From Bradyrhizobium sp. KBS0727 (GTDB lineage Bacteria > Pseudomonadota > Alphaproteobacteria > Rhizobiales > Xanthobacteraceae), in the NCBI RefSeq assembly GCF_005937885.2, contig NZ_CP042176.1:6505501-6569500 (forward strand): a stretch of 64,000 bases of DNA, read 5' to 3'. A program made the position numbers and the translations under genes. Under the pieces are notes generated by a model. That model had not been told where the DNA came from and searched no databases. It saw nothing but the letters and a program-made list of their open reading frames with translations. Every line of letters begins with the position of its first letter. The stretch's first letter is position 1. This document shows positions 29,062 through 38,156 of this stretch, in pieces.

Positions 29062-30204
29062 TCACACCAGCCCACCCGCGTCGGTGACGCGGCGGAGGTG
29101 GTAGTCGGTGTCGCCAAAGGTGTTCTCGATCATGGTCAGCCGCTTGAAGTAGTGGCCGATCTTGGCTTCCTGGGTCATGCCGATGCCGCCGTGAAGCTGG
29201 ATCGACTGCTGGCCGACGAACTTCAAGGACTTGCCGACCTGCACCTTGGCGGCCGCGACCGCGGTCGCGCGTTCCTTGGCGTTGTCGAAATCGGCCGCCA
29301 TGGTCGCAAACATCGACATGCTGCGGGCCTGTTCGCAGGCGACGAACATGTCGGCGGCGCGGTGCTGCAGGGTCTGGAAGGTGCCGATCGCGACGCCGAA
29401 CTGTTTTCGCGTCTTGAGGTACTCGACCGTGCTCTTCAGCGATTCGTCCATCGCGCCGACCGCTTCCGCGCACATCGCGGTGCGGGCTTCGTCGACCACG
29501 CGCTCGATCAGTTCGAGACCGTTGGCGGGATCGCCGATCGCGGCGTCGGCGCCGACCTCGACACCGGTGAAGGTGATGTCGGCGGCATGCAGGCCGTCCT
29601 GGGTCGGATAGCCCTTGCGGGTGACGCCCTTGGCGTTGGCCGGCACGATGAACACGCCGACGCCGGACTTGTCGCGCTTGGCGCCAGCGGTGCGCGCGGT
29701 CACGATCAAGGTGTCGGCGTTCTCGCCGTTGAGCACGACGAATTTCTCGCCGTCGATGACCCAGCCGGCGCCCTTCTTCTTGGCCGAGGTCGCGACGTCG
29801 AACAGGTCGTAGCGCGAGTTCTTCTCGAGCTGTGCAAAGGCAAAGGTCTTGCTGCCGTCGATGATCCCAGGGATATGCGCGGCCTTCTGCTCGGCCGAAC
29901 CGCCGTGGCGCAGGAAGCCGCCGCCGATCACCACCGTCGCCAGATAAGGCTCCAGCACCAGCGCCTTGCCGAGCGCTTCCATCACGATCATGGTTTCGAC
30001 CGCGCCGGCGCCGAAGCCGCCGTCGGCTTCCGCGAACGGAAGTCCGAGCAGGCCCTGCTCAGCGAGCTTGCCCCAGACGGCCTTGCTCCAGCCGCCCTTC
30101 TCCTTCTGGTACTTCTTGCGCGCATCGAAATCGTAGGAGTCGTTCAGAAGACCGTCGATGCTTTCCTTGAGAAGGCGCTGCTCCTCGGACAAATCAAAAT
30201 CCAT
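29062..30204 (-). CDS. pimD: Acyl-CoA dehydrogenase, PimD-like
   Basis: FAD-linked acyl-CoA dehydrogenase, 380 residues, expected to work with the neighbouring PimC-like protein in oxidising pimeloyl-CoA or other dicarboxyl- or acyl-CoA esters. The N-terminal helical domain, a middle beta domain (about 125-230, GWVIDGEKFVVLNGENAD) and the C-terminal helical domain (QQSIQLHGGIGMTQE) are all present. GGAG precedes the ATG at 30204. The match to PimD rests on order after PimF, PimA and PimC as in Rhodopseudomonas. Confidence 0.87.
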   Translation of the reverse strand: MDFDLSEEQRLLKESIDGLLNDSYDFDARKKYQKEKGGWSKAVWGKLAEQGLLGLPFAEADGGFGAGAVETMIVMEALGKALVLEPYLATVVIGGGFLRHGGSAEQKAAHIPGIIDGSKTFAFAQLEKNSRYDLFDVATSAKKKGAGWVIDGEKFVVLNGENADTLIVTARTAGAKRDKSGVGVFIVPANAKGVTRKGYPTQDGLHAADITFTGVEVGADAAIGDPANGLELIERVVDEARTAMCAEAVGAMDESLKSTVEYLKTRKQFGVAIGTFQTLQHRAADMFVACEQARSMSMFATMAADFDNAKERATAVAAAKVQVGKSLKFVGQQSIQLHGGIGMTQEAKIGHYFKRLTMIENTFGDTDYHLRRVTDAGGLV

Positions 30205-30259
30205 GTTCTTTACTTTCTCCAGAAACCAATGCGGGCACCCTGTTGCCCCACTTTACATC

Positions 30260-30355
30260 GTCATCCCCGCAAAAGCGGGGATCCAGTAATCACCGGCGCC
30301 TCGTAAGCCACGATCGCCGCAGCGTACTGGGTCCCCCGCCTTCGCGGGGGACGAC
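30260..30355. repeat. Dispersed palindromic repeat, type B (third copy)
   Basis: GTCATCCCCGCAAAAGCGGGG followed by ATCCAGTA, then TACTGGGTCCCCCGCCTTCG and GGGGGACGAC. It sits in the gap between pimC and pimD. Confidence 0.8.
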
Positions 30356-30380
30356 ACCAGTTGTTATTGCGCTCTACCGA

Positions 30381-31571
30381 TCACAACCCCAGCACCGCCT
30401 TAGTGATGATGTTGCGCTGGATCTCGTTGGAGCCGCCGTAGATCGAAACCTTGCGGTTGTTGAAATAGCTCGGCGCGATCTGCGCGGTCCAGTCCATGGT
30501 CTCGTTGGAGCCGTCGTCGCCATGCTCGTCATAGGGCGCGGCGAACGGGCCGATCACTTCCATCAGAAGTTCGGTGGTGGTCTGCTGGATTTCCGAACCC
30601 TTGATCTTCAGCACCGAGGACGCCGGGTTGGGCTTGCCCTTGCCGTGCTTGCCTTCGTCGGCGACGACGCGGAGCTGGGTGAGTTCGAGCGCCTTCAGCT
30701 CGATCTCGCAGGCCGCGAGCTTTTCGCGGAAACCCTGGTCTTCCAGCACCGGCTTGCCGTTGGCCTCGACCTTGGAGGCGAGGTCCTTGATGCGGCGCAG
30801 TCGCTCCTTGGAAACGCCGACGCGGGCGATGCCGGTACGCTCGTTGCCGAGCAGGAATTTGGCGTAATCCCAGCCCTTGTTCTCCTCGCCGATCAGGTTC
30901 TCGACGGGCACCTCGACGTCGTCGAAGAACACTTCGTTGACCTCATGGCCGCCGTCGATGGTCTCGATCGGACGCACGGTGACGCCCTTCGACTTCATGT
31001 CGAACACGATGAAGGAGATGCCCATCTGCTTCTTGGCGTTGTTGTCGGTGCGGCACAGGCAGAAGATCATGTCGGCGTGCTGCGCCAGCGTGGTCCAGGT
31101 CTTCTGGCCGTTGATGATGTACTTGTCGCCCTTGCGCTCGGCCTTGGTCTTCAAGGACGCGAGGTCCGATCCCGCACCCGGCTCCGAGAAGCCCTGGCAC
31201 CACCAGTCGTCGACATTGGCGATGCGCGGCAAATACTGCTTCTTCTGCGCGTCGTTGGCGAAGGTATAGATCACAGGGCCGACCATGCTGACGCCGAAGG
31301 CGAGCGGCGCCGGCGCCGGATGCATCTGCAGCTCTTCGTTGAAGATGTAGTGCTGCACCGAGGTCCAGCCGGTGCCGCCGTATTCCTTCGGCCAGTGCGA
31401 GACGCCCCAGCCCTTCTTGTTCAGGATGCGCCACCAGGCGACCATCTCGTCCTTGGAGAGGTGGCGGCCCTCTACCAGCTTCTGCCGCGTCGCCGGCGGC
31501 ACGTTTTCCTTGAAGAAGGTGCGGACCTCCTCACGAAACGCCATTTCTTCCTTGCTGAAAGCGAGATCCAT
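30381..31571 (-). CDS. pimC: Acyl-CoA dehydrogenase, PimC-like
   Basis: FAD-linked acyl-CoA dehydrogenase, 396 residues. It has HWPKEYGGTGW in the N-terminal domain, the flavin-binding middle segment CQGFSEPGAGSDLASL and INGQKTWTTLAQHAD, and the C-terminal signature YGGSNEIQRNI. A strong ribosome site, AGGAGGG, precedes the ATG at 31571. With the PimD-like protein it would form a two-subunit dehydrogenase for dicarboxyl-CoA or long-chain acyl-CoA substrates, as proposed for the Rhodopseudomonas pim operon. Confidence 0.9.
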   Translation of the reverse strand: MDLAFSKEEMAFREEVRTFFKENVPPATRQKLVEGRHLSKDEMVAWWRILNKKGWGVSHWPKEYGGTGWTSVQHYIFNEELQMHPAPAPLAFGVSMVGPVIYTFANDAQKKQYLPRIANVDDWWCQGFSEPGAGSDLASLKTKAERKGDKYIINGQKTWTTLAQHADMIFCLCRTDNNAKKQMGISFIVFDMKSKGVTVRPIETIDGGHEVNEVFFDDVEVPVENLIGEENKGWDYAKFLLGNERTGIARVGVSKERLRRIKDLASKVEANGKPVLEDQGFREKLAACEIELKALELTQLRVVADEGKHGKGKPNPASSVLKIKGSEIQQTTTELLMEVIGPFAAPYDEHGDDGSNETMDWTAQIAPSYFNNRKVSIYGGSNEIQRNIITKAVLGL

Positions 31572-31603
31572 CGGACCCTCCTGTGAACGAATTTAAATCC
31601 TGA

Positions 31604-33283
31604 TTACGCGACGTCTTTTTTACCTGTGGCGGCCTGCGGCGACGGTTGCTGCAGGCGAAGTTCGTGGCGCGACAATTTGCCGACCGGCGTACGCGGCAAT
31701 TCCTCGACGAAATCGACCGCGACCGGCAACTCATGCTTGCCGATCTTGCCGGTGAGGAAGGCACGCAAGTCTTCCAGCGTGAACGGTTTGGCATCCGCGC
31801 GCAGCTTGATGAAGGCCTTTGCCGCCTCGCCGCGATAGTCATCGGGGATGCCGATCACGATCACTTCCTGCACGGCGGGATGGGTGTAGATCGCCTGCTC
31901 GATCATCTGCGGATAGACGTTGAAGCCGCCGGAGATGATCATGTCCTTCTTGCGGTCGACCAGATAGAAATAGCCGTCCGAGTCCATGTAGCCGATATCG
32001 CCGGTCAGGAAGCGGTCGCCGACAAAGGCCTCCGCGGTTTCCTTCGGCCGGTTCCAGTAGCCTTTTGTCACGTTCGGACCGCGGATACGTATCTCGCCGA
32101 CCTCGCCTGTCGGCATCACCTGCCTGGGATCGTCGAGCGACACCACGTCCATCTCGATACCGGGCAGCATCAACCCGATCGAGCCCGGCTTGTCCGGACC
32201 TTCCTTGGGATGGGCGGTGCCGGGCGAGCAGGTTTCGGTCATGCCCCAGCCGCTCTTCAGCTTCATCCCGACGCGGCGCTCGAGAATTTTTGCCACTTCG
32301 ACCGGCAGCGGGGCGCCGCCCGAGCCGAAACTGACCAGCGAGGACAGATCGCGCTTATCGAGATCGGGCAGTGCCGCGATCGCGATCCACATCGTCGGCA
32401 CGCCCGGAAACGCCGTGGCGCGCTTGACCTCGATGTCGCGCATCACGGCTTCGACGTCGAAGCGCTGATGCAGCGAGATCAGATGGCCGCGCCGGATCGA
32501 CGACAGCAGCACCACCGTCAGCGCATAGATGTGAAACAGCGGTAGCACGCAGATCACGCGCTCGATCGGGTTGTTGCGCTCGGCGCGCGCCGGCTTGCCC
32601 CAGACGTCATAGACCGAAACGGCTGAGGTCAGATTGCCGTGGCTCAGCATCGCGCCTTTTGGAAGGCCCGTGGTGCCGCCGGTATATTGCAGCAGCGCGA
32701 CGTCATCGGCCGACATCGCCGGCCACGCGGCCGGCTTGGTCACGCCGTCGGTGAACTGACGGTAGGTGATGATGTCAGGATTATCCGGCAGCGCCGTCTG
32801 CGGTGTACCGACTTTGCCCCAATGATCGTCCTCGCAGACGATCAGGCGATCGAGCAAGCCCTTGTCGAGGAATTTCAGCGCGGTCGGCAGCAGCGCCGAC
32901 AGGTTGCTGGTGACCAGCACGCGCGCGCCGGAGTCCGAGAGCTTGTGCGACAGTGCAATCTCGCCGTCGAGCGGACTGAGATGCACGATCCGTGCGCCGG
33001 CCTTGAGCGCGCCGAAGAAATTGACGGGATGATCGGGCGAGTTGCCGAGGAACAGCGCGACCGACGTGTTCTTGCCGTAGCCGGCGCGCAGGAAGGCGCT
33101 TGCTGCCGTCTCCACCAGCGCTTCCAGCTCGGTATAGCTGATCGGCCGGTCGCGAAATTCAAGCGCCGGCCGCGCGCCGAACTCGGCTGATGCCGTCGAC
33201 AACAGGTCCGGCAGCGTGCCGCGCGCGATCGTATCGTCCCAGCGGACGCCTTGCGGATAAAACTGTTCGCCGGGATGGGTCAT
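31604..33283 (-). CDS. pimA: Acyl-CoA synthetase, PimA-like dicarboxylate/fatty acid-CoA ligase
   Basis: AMP-forming CoA ligase that would activate dicarboxylic or fatty acids. The 559-residue product has the P-loop LLQYTGGTTGLPKGAML (about residues 194-210), the region GWGMTETCSPGTAHP, and late motifs TGDIGYMDSDGYFYLVDRKK and the catalytic-lysine region near the end (RTPVGKLSRHELR). It lies between PimF- and PimC-like genes, the order of the pim operon, which favours dicarboxylate substrates. A generic long-chain fatty acid-CoA ligase is the alternative. Confidence 0.88.
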   Translation of the reverse strand: MTHPGEQFYPQGVRWDDTIARGTLPDLLSTASAEFGARPALEFRDRPISYTELEALVETAASAFLRAGYGKNTSVALFLGNSPDHPVNFFGALKAGARIVHLSPLDGEIALSHKLSDSGARVLVTSNLSALLPTALKFLDKGLLDRLIVCEDDHWGKVGTPQTALPDNPDIITYRQFTDGVTKPAAWPAMSADDVALLQYTGGTTGLPKGAMLSHGNLTSAVSVYDVWGKPARAERNNPIERVICVLPLFHIYALTVVLLSSIRRGHLISLHQRFDVEAVMRDIEVKRATAFPGVPTMWIAIAALPDLDKRDLSSLVSFGSGGAPLPVEVAKILERRVGMKLKSGWGMTETCSPGTAHPKEGPDKPGSIGLMLPGIEMDVVSLDDPRQVMPTGEVGEIRIRGPNVTKGYWNRPKETAEAFVGDRFLTGDIGYMDSDGYFYLVDRKKDMIISGGFNVYPQMIEQAIYTHPAVQEVIVIGIPDDYRGEAAKAFIKLRADAKPFTLEDLRAFLTGKIGKHELPVAVDFVEELPRTPVGKLSRHELRLQQPSPQAATGKKDVA

Positions 33284-33312
33284 GCGGGCTTTCAGCGAGG
33301 CATCAAGAGGCC

Positions 33313-33391
33313 GTCATCCCGGGATGGCGCGTTAGCACCAGACCCGGAATCTCGAGATTCCGGGTTCGCGCTTTGCGCGCCCCGGAATGAC
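33313..33391. repeat. Dispersed palindromic repeat, type A (second copy)
   Basis: Begins GTCATCCCGGGATGGCGC and ends GCGCCCCGGAATGAC with the central palindrome CCGGAATCTCGAGATTCCGG. It lies between the pimF and pimA genes of one operon. Confidence 0.85.
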
Positions 33392-33413
33392 TCGTGGTGG
33401 GAGCAGCGGCCCA

Positions 33414-35510
33414 TCAAGCCGCTTTCGCCTTCTCGGCCAGCGACGCAAAGGTCTTGCCTTCGGCGGCGAGACGCTTGAGCAGCGGCGCCGGTTCGAGCGA
33501 GGGATCGTTGGTCTCCTTGGCGTAGTAGGACAGCCGGTCGGCGATGTGCTTCAGCCCGACCTGGTCGGCGTAGAACATCGGGCCGCCGCGATAGATCGGC
33601 CAGCCATAGCCATAGAGCCAGATCACGTCGATATCGCTCGGACGCGCCGCGATGTTCTCTTCGAGGATGCGCGCGCCCTCGTTGATCATCGGGTACATCA
33701 TGCGTTCGAGGATCTCGTCGTCGCTGACGACGCGCTTCTTGCGGCCGAGGCGTTGCAGGGTTTCGTCGATCAGCTTCTCGACTTCCGGATCCGGCAGTGC
33801 GGCGCGGGAGCCGGCTTCATACTTGTAGTAGCCCTTGCCGGTCTTCTGGCCGAAGCGCCCGGCCTCACACAAAGCGTCGGCGATTTCCGACTTGATGCCG
33901 CGGTCCTTGCGCGAGCGCCAGCCGATATCGAGGCCGGCGAGATCGCCCATCGCGAACGGGCCCATCGGCATGCCGAACTTGGTCACGACCGCATCGACCT
34001 GCTGCGGCAGCGCGCCTTCGAACAACAGCTTTTCAGCCTGCTTGCCGCGCTGCGCCAGCATGCGGTTGCCGACAAAGCCGTCGCAGACGCCGACCACGGC
34101 CGGCACTTTTGCAATCTTGCGCGCGATCGACACCGCCGTGGTCAAAGCGTCCGGCGCGGTCTTGTCGGCGCGAACGATTTCGCACAGCTTCATGACGTTG
34201 GCGGGCGAGAAGAAGTGCATGCCGAGCACGTCCTGCGGACGGCTGGTCACCTTCGCAATCTCGTCGATGTTGAGGTAGGAGGTGTTGGAGGCCAGCACGG
34301 CGCCCTTCTTGGCGAACTTGTCCAGCGCGGTGAACACTTCCTTCTTGACCGCCATGGTTTCGAACACGGCTTCGATCACCAGGTCAGCGTCCTTGACGTT
34401 CTCGAGGCCGACCACGCCGGTGATCAGGCTCATGCGCTTGGCCGGGGCATCGGCGGGAATACCGCCGCGGGCGGCGGTCGCCTCGTAGTTCTTCTGCATC
34501 ACGCCCATGCCGCGCTTGAGCTGCTCTTCGCCGGTTTCGATCAGCGTGACCGGGATACCGGCATTGGCGAACGACATCGCGATGCCGCCACCCATGGTGC
34601 CGGCGCCGATGATGGCGACGCGCTCGACCGGACGCGATTTTGTTCCCTCGGGAACGCCGGCGATCTTGGCGGCCTCACGCTCCGAGAAGAAGGCATAACG
34701 CTGCGCCTTGGACTGGTCGCTCGACACCAGCTTGAGAAAACCTTCGCGCTCCTTCTTCAAACCTTCGTCGAACGGCAGGTCGATCGCGGCGCCGACGGCG
34801 TCTGCCGCGGCAAACGGCGCTTCCAGCCCGCGCGCCTTCTTGGTCAGGGCGGCGACCGCATTGGTGAAGATCGAGCGATCGGCCCTGGCGGCCTTGAGCT
34901 TTGAATCGTCGTCGCGCAGCTTGCGCAGCGGGCGCTTCTCGGCGACCACCTTGCGGGCAAAGGCCTCGCCGCCGGCAGCCGGACCCTCGACGATCTCGTC
35001 GATCAGGCCGTGCTTGAGCGCTTCCGCCGCACTGATCGGGTCGCCGCCGACGATCATCTTGACCGCGAGTTCCGGACCGACCGCGCGCGGCAGGCGCTGG
35101 GTACCGCCGGCGCCCGGCAGCAGGCCGAGTTTCACTTCGGGCAGGCCGAGCCTGGCTTCCTTGGTGGCGACGCGATAGTGGCATGCCAGGGCGACTTCGA
35201 GGCCGCCGCCGAGCGCAGTGCCGTGGATCGCGGCGATGATCGGCTTCGGCGAGTTCTCCATCAGAACCAGCGCCTCCTGCAGGCCGGGGGGCTTCGGCGG
35301 CTTGCCGAACTCGGTGATGTCGGCGCCGGCGATGAAGGTGCGGCCGCCGCAGGTCAGCACGATCGCCTTGACTTCGGCGTCGGCGATCGCCGCCTTCATG
35401 CATTCGAAGATGCCGCCGCGCACCGCGGCGCTGAGCGCGTTTACCGGCGGCGAGTTAACCGTGACGATGGCGATGGCATCATGACGCTCGAGTTTTACGA
35501 CTTCGTTCAC
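33414..35510 (-). CDS. pimF: Fused enoyl-CoA hydratase / 3-hydroxyacyl-CoA dehydrogenase, PimF-like
   Basis: Bifunctional beta-oxidation enzyme, 698 residues. The N-terminal crotonase domain (1-190) has the two catalytic glutamates Glu105 (GGGLEVALACHYR) and Glu125 (LPEVKLGLLPGAGG). The NAD-binding domain starts with VAIIGAGTMGGGI (GAGTMGGG 302-309), followed by the C-terminal 3HCDH domains. The start codon is GTG at 35510 with AGGGAG upstream. As first gene of the minus-strand operon it faces the divergent IclR gene across a 190-base control region containing a clear palindrome. Confidence 0.92.
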   Translation of the reverse strand: MNEVVKLERHDAIAIVTVNSPPVNALSAAVRGGIFECMKAAIADAEVKAIVLTCGGRTFIAGADITEFGKPPKPPGLQEALVLMENSPKPIIAAIHGTALGGGLEVALACHYRVATKEARLGLPEVKLGLLPGAGGTQRLPRAVGPELAVKMIVGGDPISAAEALKHGLIDEIVEGPAAGGEAFARKVVAEKRPLRKLRDDDSKLKAARADRSIFTNAVAALTKKARGLEAPFAAADAVGAAIDLPFDEGLKKEREGFLKLVSSDQSKAQRYAFFSEREAAKIAGVPEGTKSRPVERVAIIGAGTMGGGIAMSFANAGIPVTLIETGEEQLKRGMGVMQKNYEATAARGGIPADAPAKRMSLITGVVGLENVKDADLVIEAVFETMAVKKEVFTALDKFAKKGAVLASNTSYLNIDEIAKVTSRPQDVLGMHFFSPANVMKLCEIVRADKTAPDALTTAVSIARKIAKVPAVVGVCDGFVGNRMLAQRGKQAEKLLFEGALPQQVDAVVTKFGMPMGPFAMGDLAGLDIGWRSRKDRGIKSEIADALCEAGRFGQKTGKGYYKYEAGSRAALPDPEVEKLIDETLQRLGRKKRVVSDDEILERMMYPMINEGARILEENIAARPSDIDVIWLYGYGWPIYRGGPMFYADQVGLKHIADRLSYYAKETNDPSLEPAPLLKRLAAEGKTFASLAEKAKAA

Positions 35511-35607
35511 GGGACTCTCCCTGGATACTTGTTCTTGAGTTTGGCTTTGAGTCTGGCCTGTGAGTTTCGCCGCCCGACTTGCGTTGAGTAGCTACGCTCT
35601 TTTGTTG

Positions 35608-35624
35608 ATTTCGCACTGCGAAAT
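35608..35624. promoter_or_regulatory. Perfect palindrome in the pimF/iclR intergenic region, candidate IclR operator
   Basis: ATTTCGCA-C-TGCGAAAT: 8-bp arms around one base, about midway between the divergent pimF-like and IclR-family genes. Size and symmetry suit an IclR-family dimer site, and the position would let the regulator control both the operon and itself. The regulator-site link is inferred. Confidence 0.65.
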
Positions 35625-35701
35625 TTAATTCCACATCTTGACACGGAGGGTTATTTTGAAGCACGTCCGTTGTCAACGAGCCTCCGCGCAGAAGCAGGTA
35701 A

Positions 35702-36568
35702 ATGAAGCGTCCAGGGAAGAAAGTGGCGACAGATCGCAGCTTCGTCGTCGCGCTTTCCCGCGGACTTGATGTGTTGCGCGCATTCCATCCCAACGACGGG
35801 CTTCTTGGCAATCAGGAGATCGCCGCCCGTACTAAATTGCCGAAGCCAACCATTTCCCGGCTGACCTACACCTTGACCAAGCTGGGCTATCTTACACCCG
35901 TTCCGCGGTTCGAAAAGTATCAGCTCGCGCCATCAGCCATGGCGCTGGGGTATGCCGCGCTGGCCAATCTCGGCGTTCGGCATTTGTCCGAACCCTACCG
36001 GGAGGAAGTCATGCGCGCGACCGGCGGCGCGGTGGCGGTCGGCGGGCGCGACCGTCACAGCATGATCTATTTCGGGCAGAGCCGTAACGGCTTGTCGCTC
36101 GGCGTGCAGCTCGACGTCGGTTCGCGGGTACCGATCGCGACCACCGCGATGGGCCGGGCCTATATCTGGGCGCTGCCCCCGGACGAGCGGGCCTCTTTAT
36201 TGCGCGAACTGCGCGACCATTACGGCAGCCGCTGGTCCCGGATGCGGGACGGCATCGAGCGCGCCGGGGAGTCGGTGACGCGTCGCGGGTTCACGATCTC
36301 CGCCGGCGAGTGGCAGAACGACGTCGCCGCAGTCGGCGTGGCGCTGAAGCTGAACGACGGAACCGGTCCCTATGCCTTCAATTGTGGCGCACCGGCATTC
36401 CGCTTTACGGAAGATAGACTGGTCAACGATATTGGACCTCGCCTTGTGGCGATGGTAAGGAACATCGAGGCGGCACTGGGCGGTGCAGCGCCGCAATCAA
36501 AAAAAGATGAAAGCAAAAAGCTTAAACCAGGAGGGAAAGTTGCACGTTTGGACGAGGGGATCAGATAG
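35702..36568 (+). CDS. IclR-family transcriptional regulator
   Basis: Probable regulator of the pim-like operon and perhaps of the downstream transporter. The 288-residue product has an N-terminal winged helix-turn-helix (about 15-75, with LGNQEIAARTKLPKPTISRL) and a C-terminal IclR effector domain (about 90-260). It is divergent from pimF and 69 bases upstream of the first ABC gene on its own strand, so it may be read through into the transporter. A short Lys-rich tail ends the protein. The ligand is probably a CoA ester or organic acid of the pathway (inference). Confidence 0.88.
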   Translation: MKRPGKKVATDRSFVVALSRGLDVLRAFHPNDGLLGNQEIAARTKLPKPTISRLTYTLTKLGYLTPVPRFEKYQLAPSAMALGYAALANLGVRHLSEPYREEVMRATGGAVAVGGRDRHSMIYFGQSRNGLSLGVQLDVGSRVPIATTAMGRAYIWALPPDERASLLRELRDHYGSRWSRMRDGIERAGESVTRRGFTISAGEWQNDVAAVGVALKLNDGTGPYAFNCGAPAFRFTEDRLVNDIGPRLVAMVRNIEAALGGAAPQSKKDESKKLKPGGKVARLDEGIR

Positions 36569-36637
36569 CCATCATCGCGATCCGCGCAAAAGTTCGCGCG
36601 GACATTCCCGCACCGTGTTCAGCATGGGCGAGACGAG

Positions 36638-37435
36638 ATGACGCAGGCACAGCTCGCGCAGGGAAATGCTCCCCTGCTTGCGGTTCGCGACGTCAGCGTC
36701 GTGTTCGGCGGCATCATCGCGTTGAATGGCGTGTCGTTCGACATGCACAAGGGACAGATCCTTGGGCTGATCGGACCGAACGGCGCCGGCAAGACCACGC
36801 TGTTCAACTGCCTCTCCCGACTCTACCAGCCGTCCTCCGGCGACATCCTGATGGAAGGCGCCAGCATCCTGACGCGCCCGCCGCACCGGATCGCCGAGAT
36901 CGGCATCGGCCGCACGTTCCAGAACGTCGCGCTGTTTCCCAACCTTTCGGTGCTCGACAACGTTCGCGTCGGCACCCATGCGCGCACCTCGAGCGACATC
37001 GTTTCGGACTCGCTCCGGCTCGCCTGGGTTCGCCGCGGCGAGGCCGACACCAACAAGAAGGTGCATGAGATCCTGGCCTATCTCGATCTCGAGAGCGTCG
37101 GCCACACCGTGGTTTCCGGCCTGCCCTTCGGCACCCAGAAGCGCGTCGAACTGGCGCGCGCGCTGGCGGCCGATCCCAAGATCCTGCTGCTCGACGAACC
37201 GGCCGGCGGCCTCAACCACGAGGAAGTCTACGTGCTGGGCGACCTGATCCGCCGGATCAGGGACGAGCGCCACATGACCGTGCTGCTGGTCGAGCATCAC
37301 ATGGGTCTGGTGATGTCGATCGCCGACCACGTCGTCGCACTTAACTTCGGCAAGAAGCTCGCCGAGGGAACACCGGCCCAGGTCCAGGCCGACCCGGATG
37401 TCATCAAAGCCTATCTGGGGAGCAAGGACCAATGA
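36638..37435 (+). CDS. livG: LivG-type ABC transporter ATP-binding protein
   Basis: One of two ATPases of a branched-chain-type (HAAT) importer. The 265-residue product has Walker A GPNGAGKT at 46-53, a non-standard signature loop LPFGTQKR (162-169) usual in LivG proteins, Walker B ILLLDEPAGGLN and the LivG-type C-terminus DPDVIKAYLG. Its stop overlaps the livF start (ATGA). The neighbours suggest dicarboxylates, fatty acids or related acids rather than amino acids. Confidence 0.9.
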   Translation: MTQAQLAQGNAPLLAVRDVSVVFGGIIALNGVSFDMHKGQILGLIGPNGAGKTTLFNCLSRLYQPSSGDILMEGASILTRPPHRIAEIGIGRTFQNVALFPNLSVLDNVRVGTHARTSSDIVSDSLRLAWVRRGEADTNKKVHEILAYLDLESVGHTVVSGLPFGTQKRVELARALAADPKILLLDEPAGGLNHEEVYVLGDLIRRIRDERHMTVLLVEHHMGLVMSIADHVVALNFGKKLAEGTPAQVQADPDVIKAYLGSKDQ

Positions 37436-38145
37436 CCGCGATGCTCAACGTCAAGGATCTCCGCGCCTATTACGGGCAGGTCCAGGCGCTTCACGGCCTC
37501 TCTTTCGCGCTCAACGAGGGCAGCCTGACCACCCTGCTCGGCGCCAACGGCGCCGGCAAGACCACCACCCTGCGGGCGATCTGCAACATGGTGCGTTCGA
37601 CCGGCGCGATCGAGTTCGACGGCAAGCCGCTTACCGGCCGCTCGACCGAGAACGTCGTTCGTCTCGGCATCGCGCATGTGCCGCAGGGCCGCGGCACCTT
37701 CACCACCATGACGGTGGAGGAAAACCTGCAGCTCGGCGCCATCACCCGCACCGACAAGGCCAACATCGTTTCCGACATCGAGCGGATGTACGATCACTTT
37801 CCGGTGCTGAAGCAACGCTACACCCAGCAGGCCGGCACGCTTTCGGGTGGCGAACAGCAGATGCTCGCGGTCGCCCGTGCTTTGATGCTGCGCCCGCGGC
37901 TGATGCTGCTGGACGAGCCGTCGTTCGGCCTCGCCCCGCTGATCGTGCGCGACCTGTTCAGGATTCTCGGCAAGATCAATCGTGAGGACAAGGTCACCAT
38001 CCTGGTGGTGGAGCAGAACGCGCAACTGGCGCTGGAGCTCGCCGACCAGGCTTACGTGATCGAAACCGGACGGATCGTGATGTCGGGCAATGCCAAGGAC
38101 ATCGCGAACAACGAAGACGTCCGTAAATCCTATCTCGGCTACTGA
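37432..38145 (+). CDS. livF: LivF-type ABC transporter ATP-binding protein
   Basis: Second ATPase of the importer, 237 residues. Walker A GANGAGKT at 37-44, signature LSGGE at 137-141, Walker B LMLLDEPSFGLAP and the C-terminal SYLGY fit LivF. It overlaps livG by 4 bases and precedes the first permease by 11 bases, with GAGGAACG as ribosome site for that permease. Confidence 0.9.
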   Translation: MTAMLNVKDLRAYYGQVQALHGLSFALNEGSLTTLLGANGAGKTTTLRAICNMVRSTGAIEFDGKPLTGRSTENVVRLGIAHVPQGRGTFTTMTVEENLQLGAITRTDKANIVSDIERMYDHFPVLKQRYTQQAGTLSGGEQQMLAVARALMLRPRLMLLDEPSFGLAPLIVRDLFRILGKINREDKVTILVVEQNAQLALELADQAYVIETGRIVMSGNAKDIANNEDVRKSYLGY

Positions 38146-38156
38146 GGAACGCGGCC

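Noticed and set aside
33387..34904. 505-codon plus-strand frame across pimF
   Set aside because: Antisense shadow of a well-supported coding sequence.
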